15,852 nt of DNA from Burkholderiales bacterium. Its GTDB lineage: Bacteria; Pseudomonadota; Gammaproteobacteria; Burkholderiales; SG8-41. A program made the position numbers and the translations under genes. Numbering within the stretch: position 1 is the stretch's first letter; the number at the start of each line of letters is the position of its first letter. Location: assembly GCA_005800795.1 (NCBI GenBank), contig SYEN01000529.1, positions 1-15,852 on the forward strand. Reading direction: 5' to 3'. Positions 7,016-12,957 of this stretch are shown piece after piece. The notes below the pieces were generated by a model. That model saw only the letters and a program-made list of their open reading frames with translations, was not told where the DNA came from and did no database searches.

Positions 7016-8008
7016 TCAAGTTTTGGCTAAGGTAATGCCTTCAGCGTCTATAACGCGCTCCAGTGCGATTTCCATCATGGCACGTGCGTTACCGGTGATC
7101 TGGGTCAGGTACCGGTGCAGAGCCGCGTCCGCCGGGCTACGGTTTTCGCATTCGGTACTGTAGGTCTCAAAATTGCCCAGCTGCACCAGCAGATCGGCGA
7201 TGTGATGCGGGCACTCGCAATGCAGCGCGACGGAGACCGTTGCAATTTCTGCAAGTGCCTTATTGTCAAAACGGCGAAGTGGCGCTGTGTGGCTGTGCTT
7301 TGACGTGATCGTTCCACCTGGCTCCACACTGGGGTGCTGTGCGCCGCAGAGCGTATTCAGTTCATCCATGTTCATGGGCGCACGCGCCAAATGGCAACCC
7401 AGCGAGCGCAGATCCTGCTCGAGCTGCCGCGAGGCGTAGCCATATTCCACCACAATACGCTGCGCACCCAATTGCCGCGCGAGGGTTCGAACGGTTTGCG
7501 GCGTCTCGCCCTGTACAGAGGGCAACTCGATGAGCAGTGTATCGGCCCGCACCCCGCGCAGTTCGTCGGGCGCCCGTGCTGCATTCTGGCTGGTAGCTAC
7601 GATCTGTAGCGCGGGTACAGGATGCCGCTGTACACGCAGAGCAAGCGCTTCACCGACCACCACCAGGCGCACGGGTTGCATGGCATCTTCGACGGGCGTG
7701 GTAGGCGGGCGCAGCGCCTTCATGGGTGCGCGGGAAGTCTGTTGCAGCATGGATTGCAACTGATCCATGTCTAGCGCCGCTATGGATCCGATGGCATACC
7801 CCGCGTCGACCAGGCGTTTGATCACCGTTAGCCGCGTCACATCCTCAGGCGCATATTGACGCCGCCCCGTCGCGCTTTGACGTGGCCCGACCACCTTATA
7901 GCGCCTTTCCCACACGCGAAGCGTCTCTACAGGAATGCCTGTCAGTCGCGCTACTGCACCGCTTCTATACGCCGGGGAAACTAATTGCTCTGAGTGGTCG
8001 TCTGCCAT
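7016..8008 (-). CDS. MerR-family transcriptional regulator with B12-domain-like middle and CECPHH C-terminal domain
   Basis: Residues 13-80 are a MerR winged helix-turn-helix (YRSGAVARLTGIPVETLRVWERRY, then GRRQYAPEDVTRLTVIKRLVDAGYAIGSIA), of the CarA/LitR/MlrA type. Residues 112-220 look like a Rossmann-type half similar to cobalamin-binding domains (RLVVVGEAL, ADTLLIELPS, GAQRIVVEYGYAS, LGCHLARAPM). The ExHxxG cobalamin His motif of CarH/LitR is absent, so photosensing through adenosylcobalamin looks unlikely. Residues 247-325 are a separate helical domain with CECPHH (264-269), C287 and LHRYL, which could bind a metal or cofactor. LitR-type regulators control light-induced genes in several proteobacteria. 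Here the gene heads a leftward group with folE and BLUF and diverges from a fasciclin gene. AGAGG precedes the ATG. Confidence 0.88.
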   Translation of the reverse strand: MADDHSEQLVSPAYRSGAVARLTGIPVETLRVWERRYKVVGPRQSATGRRQYAPEDVTRLTVIKRLVDAGYAIGSIAALDMDQLQSMLQQTSRAPMKALRPPTTPVEDAMQPVRLVVVGEALALRVQRHPVPALQIVATSQNAARAPDELRGVRADTLLIELPSVQGETPQTVRTLARQLGAQRIVVEYGYASRQLEQDLRSLGCHLARAPMNMDELNTLCGAQHPSVEPGGTITSKHSHTAPLRRFDNKALAEIATVSVALHCECPHHIADLLVQLGNFETYSTECENRSPADAALHRYLTQITGNARAMMEIALERVIDAEGITLAKT

Positions 8009-8066
8009 AATGAACCTCTAAAGAACATGAATTGATAGTATTTTATCATGAAAAAATCAGAATACC

Positions 8067-8080
8067 TCGGTTTTAACCGA
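8067..8080. promoter_or_regulatory. 14-bp palindrome in the merR/fasciclin intergenic region (candidate operator)
   Basis: TCGGTTTTAACCGA reads as TCGGTT and AACCGA around a 2-base centre. Its core, CGGTTTTAAC, is shared with the inverted repeat before folE. It lies 58 bases upstream of the merR start. Autoregulation by the MerR protein is inferred. Confidence 0.45.
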
Positions 8081-8081
8081 T

Positions 8082-8152
8082 TAATGAACTGTATTTGCAC
8101 CTTTATATGACTTGATATTATAAATATGATCCCGTATTATACAGGTTCATTA
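8082..8152. repeat. Inverted pair of TAATGAAC(C)TGTA boxes
   Basis: TAATGAACTGTA (8082-8093) faces TACAGGTTCATTA (8140-8152), whose complement is TAATGAACCTGTA. They flank the predicted fasciclin promoter, the second box abutting its -10. A related string, TAATGAACCTCTA (8008-8020), overlaps the merR ribosome-binding site, which may be chance. These boxes may be further regulatory sites of the divergent promoters. Confidence 0.35.
8112..8140 (+). promoter_or_regulatory. Predicted sigma70 promoter of the fasciclin gene
   Basis: TTGATA (8112-8117), a 17-bp spacer and TATTAT (8135-8140) fit a sigma70 promoter on the plus strand. This would give a leader of about 120 bases before the fasciclin ATG. 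Inverted boxes lie on both sides. Confidence 0.55.
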
Positions 8153-8267
8153 CCAATGTATATCGCTTTCGGCGAGAGCTCAAAAGCATAGCGCTGTTAA
8201 TGGCGAGCGTTGCTTCTTTGCCCCGCTTGTCCCCTAAACCTGTCCCATTGTTCCCAAAGGAAAAGTT

Positions 8268-8723
8268 ATGAAAAAGTTGTTTTCCACCCTGGCGCTGTCT
8301 GTTTCATTGGTTACCTCTGCGCATGCAGCAGACATAGTCGATACCGCTGTTGCTGCCGGTAACTTCAAGACGCTTGCAACGGCATTGAAGGCCGCCGGAC
8401 TCGTAGAAACGCTGAAGGGTCCAGGACCCTTCACCGTATTTGCACCCACTGACGCGGCCTTTGCAAAAATCCCGGCGGACCAATTGCAGGCGCTGCTGAA
8501 AGACAAGGCGAAGCTGACCGCGGTGCTGACCTACCACGTGGTTCCCGGCAAGGTGATGGCCAAGGATGTGAAAGCCGGTATGGTCAAGACGGTTCAAGGC
8601 TCCTCTCTAACCGTGAGCACAATGGGTGGCGTGAAAGTGGATAGCGCTAACGTAACCAGCGTCGATATTGCTGCAGATAACGGCGTGATTCACGTCATTG
8701 ATAGCGTGGTGATGCCCAAGTAA
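8268..8723 (+). CDS. Secreted fasciclin (FAS1) domain protein
   Basis: The protein has 151 residues. Residues 1-20 are a Sec signal peptide (MKKLFSTLALSVSLVTSAHA). The rest is a single FAS1 domain with the H1 motif TVFAPTDAAFAKIP (56-69), the YH pair (89-90, TYHVVPG) and the H2 motif NGVIHVIDSVVMPK at the end. FAS1 proteins act in adhesion or as periplasmic/extracellular binding proteins; the exact role of single-domain bacterial forms is largely unknown. The ribosome-binding site is good (AAGGAAAAG just before the ATG). It is divergent from the merR regulator and shares an intergenic region full of repeats, so joint regulation is likely. Confidence 0.93.
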   Translation: MKKLFSTLALSVSLVTSAHAADIVDTAVAAGNFKTLATALKAAGLVETLKGPGPFTVFAPTDAAFAKIPADQLQALLKDKAKLTAVLTYHVVPGKVMAKDVKAGMVKTVQGSSLTVSTMGGVKVDSANVTSVDIAADNGVIHVIDSVVMPK

Positions 8724-8751
8724 AAATGCAGTATCAATAGCGAGAACACGG

Positions 8752-8786
8752 GCTGTAGCGCGGGAACTTGGCGCCTGCGATACAGC
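8752..8786 (+). terminator. Possible hairpin after the fasciclin gene
   Basis: GCTGTA (8752-8757) pairs with TACAGC (8781-8786), enclosing a GCGC/GCGC stem around GGGAACTTG. No T-run follows, so an intrinsic terminator is doubtful. It may be an mRNA 3' structure. Confidence 0.25.
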
Positions 8787-8855
8787 TCCCCCACACCCTT
8801 CAGTGCACCGCAGTAGCAAAGTGAAACAAAAATTTTTCGACTTGGATAATACACG

Positions 8856-9077
8856 GTGATTTATTCGGAATTCATTCAGAGGGTGCTGGTATGGATGGGC
8901 AACACACTGACGGCGACCGGTTGCCTCGGGCTTGCTTTTGGGGCTAGCGGCGTCATTGATCCAGAATTCTTTGCCATAGGGATTTCTTCAGGCATACGCG
9001 TCATCGGTTCTGTGGCAATAGCCGGTTGCTTATTAAGCGCGATTGGTCACGGCATGTCGGAATTTTCAGAGAAATAA
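8856..9077 (+). CDS. Small hydrophobic membrane protein, function unknown
   Basis: From a GTG start this is 73 residues; an in-frame ATG at 8895 would give 60, and neither has an ideal ribosome-binding site (GAGGG lies about 11 bases before the ATG). Two hydrophobic segments are visible, roughly TLTATGCLGLAFGASGVI and GIRVIGSVAIAGCLLSAIGH, so it is probably a two-helix inner-membrane protein with short polar ends. I do not recognise a family. It is the first of four closely packed plus-strand genes coding for membrane proteins; the next ATG is 17 bases after its stop. Confidence 0.6.
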   Translation: MIYSEFIQRVLVWMGNTLTATGCLGLAFGASGVIDPEFFAIGISSGIRVIGSVAIAGCLLSAIGHGMSEFSEK

Positions 9078-9094
9078 ATAATCAAAGGCTAAAC

Positions 9095-9277
9095 ATGTTT
9101 AGAAAATCAGATTTCTTCATTCTTTTGGCGGTAATGATTTCGTTCGTCATCTCTGCCTATCTCTGGTTCGTTTTGAAAGATCGCGAGCAGGCCATTTTCA
9201 CTGCGATCTGGATACCTTCCATCTTCTGTTTCGGCATCTACTTCAAGCTTGCCGCCCTGCTTGGAAGGAATCAATAA
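9095..9277 (+). CDS. Small membrane protein of 60 residues, function unknown
   Basis: The ATG has a good ribosome-binding site (AAAGG, 6 bases upstream). The 60 residues contain two hydrophobic segments, FFILLAVMISFVISAYLWFVL and AIFTAIWIPSIFCFGIYF, separated by the charged linker KDREQ. No family is recognised. Its stop codon overlaps the ATG of the next small gene (TAATG), a strong sign that both are translated. Confidence 0.65.
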   Translation: MFRKSDFFILLAVMISFVISAYLWFVLKDREQAIFTAIWIPSIFCFGIYFKLAALLGRNQ

Positions 9278-9372
9278 TGGCAATCGACCTGCTTGTGATG
9301 GGCGCAGTGGTTTTTGCGATGTTGCTAGTTGGCTTGGCATACACCGTGATTGAATTCAAAAAAATGAAATGA
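9277..9372 (+). CDS. Single-helix membrane microprotein of 31 residues
   Basis: The ATG overlaps the previous stop (TAATG) and has AAGGA about 7 bases upstream. Its own stop overlaps the next start (ATGA). The product has a single hydrophobic helix (about residues 4-25, LLVMGAVVFAMLLVGLAYTVI) and a basic tail, EFKKMK, giving a likely periplasm-out, cytoplasm-in topology by the positive-inside rule. It resembles the tiny single-helix subunits found with membrane complexes, but no family can be named. Its existence rests on the two overlaps and the ribosome-binding site. Confidence 0.6.
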   Translation: MAIDLLVMGAVVFAMLLVGLAYTVIEFKKMK

Positions 9373-9830
9373 GCGCGACCCGCGAAATAATGCGGGTAGC
9401 GCCGGTGTCCGCTCCAGCGCTGATTCTCGGGATTGCCGGCCTTGTTCCTTTTATTGGGCTTACTGCGCTGATCGGACTGGGACCAGAGATCTGGTACGGT
9501 TATTGGATGACTGCACTTTCCTACTACGGTGCAGTCATTCTTGCATTTGTTGGGGCGCTGCATTGGAGCTATGCGTTGAAGCGCGCTGCACGGTACGGGG
9601 AAGCATGGTTGCAGTATGGATTTAGCATTGCACCGGCATTGGTCGCCTGGTTGTCGTTGCTTTTTCCCGTCTGGACGGGACTGCGATTGCAGGCGACTGG
9701 CCTCCTGATCTGTTACGCGTTCGACCGCATTGCGGCGCGTGATGACCCTGTTCCGCAGTGGTTCTTGCGCTTGCGTGCGGCTCTGACCGTGGTGAGCGCG
9801 GCATCGCTAATCTTCGCGAGCTTGGTATGA
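9369..9830 (+). CDS. DUF3429-like membrane protein
   Basis: This 153-residue inner-membrane protein has about four to five hydrophobic segments: ALILGIAGLVPFIGLTALIGL, YGAVILAFVGALHWSYAL, IAPALVAWLSLLFPVWTG, ATGLLICYAFDRIA and ALTVVSAASLIFASLV. The segments GLVPF and YGAVILAFVGALHW fit DUF3429 (TMEM69-like), a family of unknown function. The start overlaps the preceding microprotein stop (ATGA) and lacks its own ribosome-binding site, so translation is probably coupled. In my recollection DUF3429 genes often sit near photolyase or light-stress genes; this was not verified. Confidence 0.75.
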   Translation: MSATREIMRVAPVSAPALILGIAGLVPFIGLTALIGLGPEIWYGYWMTALSYYGAVILAFVGALHWSYALKRAARYGEAWLQYGFSIAPALVAWLSLLFPVWTGLRLQATGLLICYAFDRIAARDDPVPQWFLRLRAALTVVSAASLIFASLV

Positions 9831-9867
9831 GTCATCGCCACCGTGGTAACGAAGGAGCGGATGCGGC

Positions 9868-10209
9868 ATGGGACTGACCACAATAGATCACATCGCCATT
9901 GCCGTCGCCAACGTCCAGCAGGCGCTGCAATGGTATCGCAGCCGGTTTGACGTTCAGACCGTGTACGAAGATGCCACTTGGGCGATGCTCAGATTTGGGA
10001 ATATTGATCTGGCTCTCGTTCTTCATGGTCAACACCCGCCGCATATCGCAATCGAGAAGGACAACGCGCAGGTGCATGGGGCACTTAAGGCCCATCGCGA
10101 TGGCACCGCCTCGGTTTATGTCAACGATCCATTTGGCAATGTGATCGAATTGTTGAAAAGCGAAAACCAGCGATCGACAGCCAATCGACGTGAAAAGGAT
10201 GAAGGCTGA
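9868..10209 (+). CDS. VOC superfamily (glyoxalase/dioxygenase-like) protein
   Basis: The 113-residue protein starts TTIDHIAIAVANVQQALQWYRSRFD, the classic first beta-alpha unit of the vicinal oxygen chelate fold, and ends with DPFGNVIELL, its usual last strand. His8, His59 (PPHIAIE) and Glu94 sit where the family places metal ligands, so metal binding is plausible. It is short, as single-module members are. The substrate is unknown. AAGGAG lies about 10 bases before the ATG. It follows the DUF3429 gene after 37 bases on the same strand and may belong to that transcript. Confidence 0.85.
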   Translation: MGLTTIDHIAIAVANVQQALQWYRSRFDVQTVYEDATWAMLRFGNIDLALVLHGQHPPHIAIEKDNAQVHGALKAHRDGTASVYVNDPFGNVIELLKSENQRSTANRREKDEG

Positions 10210-10310
10210 CTCGAGGTGACGATTTTTAGGCTAGTGACGGCCAATATCAAGTGCGAGCCGCCTACCTTCCGGCAAAACGGCAGTTGTGAAAACGACGATT
10301 GGAGCTGATT

Positions 10311-10604
10311 GTGAGAATAATGATTACACATTCTCCGGGGACAGTGATTTTTGCTGATCGCAATACCACGATTGGTTACTGCCGCTATAGCGAAACAGGA
10401 GAGGTTGAGTACATTTTTGTTAGTGCCGCACACCGGCGAAAAGGCTATGGCAAACAACTACTGTCTATGGTGGAGGAACAGGTGCAGCGCCCGCTGCGCT
10501 TTCAAATGCCGATCAGTCCACTTGGCTGCAAATTACTGGGCTTTTACAATCGATTCCAGAGATCTCGAAGTATCACCAAAACGCCGGAAACCCCGCTGCG
10601 CTAA
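10311..10604 (+). CDS. Small GNAT-family N-acetyltransferase
   Basis: Chosen start is GTG with GGAG exactly 6 bases upstream, giving 97 residues; a TTG four codons earlier is less likely. The acetyl-CoA-binding motif A is clear: VEYIFVSAAHRRKGYGKQLL (residues 32-51), with RxxGxG at 42-47. GFYNRF (77-82) matches the GNAT motif B region. At 97 residues it is shorter than most GNATs (about 140 or more) and is similar to compact single-motif members. The last residues are polar. Substrate unknown. Confidence 0.78.
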   Translation: MRIMITHSPGTVIFADRNTTIGYCRYSETGEVEYIFVSAAHRRKGYGKQLLSMVEEQVQRPLRFQMPISPLGCKLLGFYNRFQRSRSITKTPETPLR

Positions 10605-10668
10605 TTAGCTTGAAATTGCGCGAATGTGTGAAAAACGATGACGTGGTTTATTCGAAAAAGGAGGTGAA

Positions 10669-10845
10669 ATGATAGAAGACCCCAGATGCTGCGGCTCAGG
10701 CGCCTGCCTCATCAATGAGGAAGGTTATTGTTGGTGTGGCCAAAAATGGGATGGCGGTAAAATGTGTTTTCCACTATTGGAGAATGCGACGCAGGATGGC
10801 AAGGATGACAACGTGCCCCAAATCAAGCGGGCTACACACGCGTAA
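10669..10845 (+). CDS. Cysteine-rich 58-residue protein, function unknown
   Basis: The ribosome-binding site is close to perfect (AAGGAGGTGAA directly before the ATG). The product starts MIEDPRCCGSGACLINEEGY and continues CWCGQKWDGGKMCFP. Six cysteines (7, 8, 13, 21, 23 and 33) lie in the first 33 residues among Gly and Trp, followed by a charged, polar tail. The spacing suggests binding of a metal or an Fe-S cluster, or a redox role. No signal peptide is present, so it is cytoplasmic. I recall similar uncharacterised small proteins in betaproteobacteria but cannot name a family. It comes 64 bases after the GNAT gene on the same strand. Confidence 0.75.
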   Translation: MIEDPRCCGSGACLINEEGYCWCGQKWDGGKMCFPLLENATQDGKDDNVPQIKRATHA

Positions 10846-11389
10846 TTTGGCTGGTGAGACGAAGGGCATCGCACGTAAACCAAGAAATAGACACATGGGC
10901 TCATGACGTCGATCACACAGGAAATTACTATAGGGCCGAGCTCGAATTAAATCTGTCACCCAGTCAGGCAGCTGACAATAAAAGCCTACTGGCCGCCAGT
11001 GATCGCCATGGATCCCATGTCCTCGCCTCATCCGTCTATGAGTTTCGCCCGATCCGCCCCACCGGGAATGTCCGCTTCGACCATGCGGTAAATATTACTC
11101 GCTGTGATCCGGTGGCGCGCTTGCGCCAAGTGCTCGCTTATGCGTCCTGTGCTGAGCGTCCTTGCGCGCGGAATCAGCTTACGCAGGCCAAATTCGATGC
11201 GTAATGGAAATTCCAGCGAATTCCAGGGAGCCATTCCAAAGACTGTTTTACTGCTGCGGGACTGGTCCCGGATGCAATCCACTCAAGGCTTTCCATGGCC
11301 AAAATGGGATTCGCATGGGCGCGTAAAAATAAAAGTTGTTTTAAAACAATTACTTACAAAACAAATCACCCACGGCACGCTAACAACAC
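10846..11389. other. Region without recognisable gene, upstream of lexA
   Basis: Open frames exist on both strands (10854-11204 plus, 11028-11282 minus), but they lack ribosome-binding sites and match no family I know. Within 10913-10948 are three short strings seen in cloning vectors: TCACACAGGAAA, ACTATAGGGC and CCGAGCTCGAATT. They may be chance. The part from about 11325 on is AT-rich and leads into the lexA promoter. Confidence 0.5.
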
Positions 11390-11417
11390 TTGCCATCGCC
11401 CAAAAGCTGTATATAAT
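11390..11417 (+). promoter_or_regulatory. lexA promoter (sigma70)
   Basis: TTGCCA (11390-11395), a 16-bp spacer and TATAAT (11412-11417, a perfect -10) form a strong sigma70 promoter on the plus strand. The SOS box covers the -10, so LexA binding would block RNA polymerase directly. Confidence 0.8.
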
Positions 11418-11422
11418 TCCAG
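11407..11422 (+). promoter_or_regulatory. LexA operator (SOS box) over the lexA -10 element
   Basis: CTGTATATAATTCCAG agrees with the CTGT-N8-ACAG consensus except for one base in the right half (CCAG). It overlaps the -10 hexamer. This is typical autoregulation of lexA and puts imuA and imuB under the same control. Confidence 0.88.
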
Positions 11423-11462
11423 TCAAACAGTATGCATCCTCTCAAGGCTCACTGAAGTCACC

Positions 11463-11498
11463 GGAATTACCCGAATCATCAGAATTACCAGAATTACT
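11463..11498 (+). repeat. Four tandem 9-bp repeats in the lexA leader
   Basis: The unit NGAATTACC is repeated without gaps: GGAATTACC, CGAATCATC, AGAATTACC, AGAATTACT. It lies between the SOS box and the lexA ribosome-binding site, in the untranslated leader. Slippage origin is likely; a function is not shown. Confidence 0.7.
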
Positions 11499-11513
11499 CA
11501 AAGGGGCGACACC

Positions 11514-12113
11514 ATGGAAGAACTCACTGCACGCCAGAAAGAAATTCTCAACCTGATACGTGAGCATACCGCCACGTCGGGCTTTCCACCCACCCGCGCT
11601 GACATCTGCCGCGCCATGGGTTTCAAATCGCCCAACGCCGCTGAAGATCATCTGCGCGCACTCGAACGCAAGGGCGCCATCGAAATGCTGGCCGGCGCCT
11701 CGCGCGGCATTCGCATCCTGCAACCGTCGGGCATTCCGCTGGTGGGGCGTGTCGCCGCTGGCGCGCCGCTGCTCGCCACTGAAAACATCGAAAATCACTA
11801 CAACATCGATCCGCGCATGTTCAAGCCACACGCCGACTACCTGCTCACCGTCAAGGGCGACAGCATGCGCGATGCCGGCATTCTCAACGGTGATCTGCTC
11901 GCCGTGCACCGCACGCAGGATTTCCAGTCCGGGCAAATCGTCGTCGCCCGCATCGCCGATGAAGTCACCGTCAAGCGCGCCCAGCGCCAAAAGCATCTGA
12001 TCGAACTCCAGCCCGCCAACCCGGATTTCGAGCCGATCATCGTTAATCCACGCAGCGAACCCTTCGCCATCGAAGGCATCGCGGTGGGCGTGATTCGCAA
12101 CGGACTGCATTGA
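11514..12113 (+). CDS. lexA: SOS repressor LexA
   Basis: LexA represses SOS genes and cleaves itself when activated by RecA filaments. The protein has 199 residues, close to the usual 200. Residues 1-65 are the winged-helix DNA-binding domain (MEELTARQKEILNLIREH, then GFPPTRADICRAMGFKSPNAAEDHLRALERKGAIE). The cleavage site is Ala82-Gly83 in VAAGAP. The catalytic dyad is Ser117 (KGDSM) and Lys154 (VKRA). The frame is open further upstream, but this ATG has AGGGG 7 bases before it and gives the standard N-terminus. It heads an operon with imuA and imuB and has its own SOS box. Confidence 0.97.
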   Translation: MEELTARQKEILNLIREHTATSGFPPTRADICRAMGFKSPNAAEDHLRALERKGAIEMLAGASRGIRILQPSGIPLVGRVAAGAPLLATENIENHYNIDPRMFKPHADYLLTVKGDSMRDAGILNGDLLAVHRTQDFQSGQIVVARIADEVTVKRAQRQKHLIELQPANPDFEPIIVNPRSEPFAIEGIAVGVIRNGLH

Positions 12114-12133
12114 TCACAACAACCCCCTTCGAC

Positions 12134-12165
12134 GCCAATGTGTGTCAAGGGCTTTCAGCATTGGC
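12134..12165 (+). repeat. Inverted repeat between lexA and imuA
   Basis: GCCAATG (12134-12140) and CATTGGC (12159-12165) are perfect complements around an 18-base loop, ending three bases before the imuA ATG. It could form an mRNA hairpin affecting imuA translation. No T-run follows. Confidence 0.4.
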
Positions 12166-12168
12166 ATT

Positions 12169-12930
12169 ATGATGAACACATCTCCCCTGCTTGCAGAAGC
12201 GCTCAGTTACCCCACCCACCCCAATCTCTGGCGTGGCAATGATTTTGCGCAAGTCGCCACGCCCAGCGTGCCCACCGGTTTTGCCGAGCTTGACGTGCAT
12301 CTGCCCGGCGGCGGCTGGCCCACCGGCGTGCTCACCGAAATCCATGTTGAGCGCCCCGGCATCGGCGAACTGCAACTGGTCATGCCCGCCGCCGCGCGCC
12401 TGACACAGGCCGACCGCTGGCAGGTGATGATCGCCCCGCCCTATCTGCCCTATGCGCCCGCGCTGGCGGCGCATGGCGTCAAACTGCCGCGCCTGATGCT
12501 GATACGCCCGAAAACCCTCGCCGAGCAGTTGTGGGCCTGCGAGCAGGCGCTGCAATCCGACAACTGCGGCACCGTCATGCTGTGGCTCGATCAAAGTCAC
12601 GAACGCATCCCCGACAACGCGCTGCGCCGCCTGCAGCACACCGCCGAACGGCGCGAAGTGCTGACCATGCTGTTTCGTGCCTCGCGCGCAGCGTCCTGCG
12701 CGCAGGCCGCGCTGCGGCTGCATGTCAGCCGTGAAACCGGCCGCACCATGGTACGCATCCTCAAACGGCGCGGCGGCGGCCTGCCCGCGCCGGTGGCGCT
12801 GGATTTACACAACACCCTGGTGCATCGTCCCGCTACAGCACGGCGTGGCAGCTTTGAACAGACCGGAATCCATGAAACGCACGCAGCATATGAAAGCTGC
12901 GTTTCTGCTCCCGCCTTCGGCGTGCATTGA
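12169..12930 (+). CDS. imuA: Translesion mutagenesis protein ImuA (RecA-like)
   Basis: ImuA acts with ImuB and DnaE2 in damage-induced mutagenesis. From this ATG it has 253 residues, usual for the family. The RecA-like core begins TGFAELDVHLPGGGWPTGVLTEI (36-58), then ERPGIGELQLVMPAAARL (61-78), where the Walker A position lacks the Lys, a common feature of ImuA. LIRP, QALQSDNCGTVMLWLDQ and the AALRLHVSRE segment also fit. An in-frame GTG 27 bases earlier is possible; neither start has a clear Shine-Dalgarno. It follows lexA by 55 bases and should be part of the SOS-regulated transcript. The last 20 or so residues are variable. Confidence 0.9.
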   Translation: MMNTSPLLAEALSYPTHPNLWRGNDFAQVATPSVPTGFAELDVHLPGGGWPTGVLTEIHVERPGIGELQLVMPAAARLTQADRWQVMIAPPYLPYAPALAAHGVKLPRLMLIRPKTLAEQLWACEQALQSDNCGTVMLWLDQSHERIPDNALRRLQHTAERREVLTMLFRASRAASCAQAALRLHVSRETGRTMVRILKRRGGGLPAPVALDLHNTLVHRPATARRGSFEQTGIHETHAAYESCVSAPAFGVH

Positions 12931-12957
12931 TTTGAAACCGGGCGCCGTCTTATTCTC

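Noticed and set aside
6314..7030. 238-residue plus-strand frame opposite folE
   Set aside because: Antisense shadow of folE, which has complete family motifs.
11295..11513. Long N-terminal extension of LexA
   Set aside because: It would run through the lexA promoter, SOS box and tandem repeats; the standard LexA start has a good ribosome-binding site.
11442..12110. 222-residue minus-strand frame opposite lexA
   Set aside because: Antisense shadow of lexA; Gly/Ala/Asp-rich without family features.
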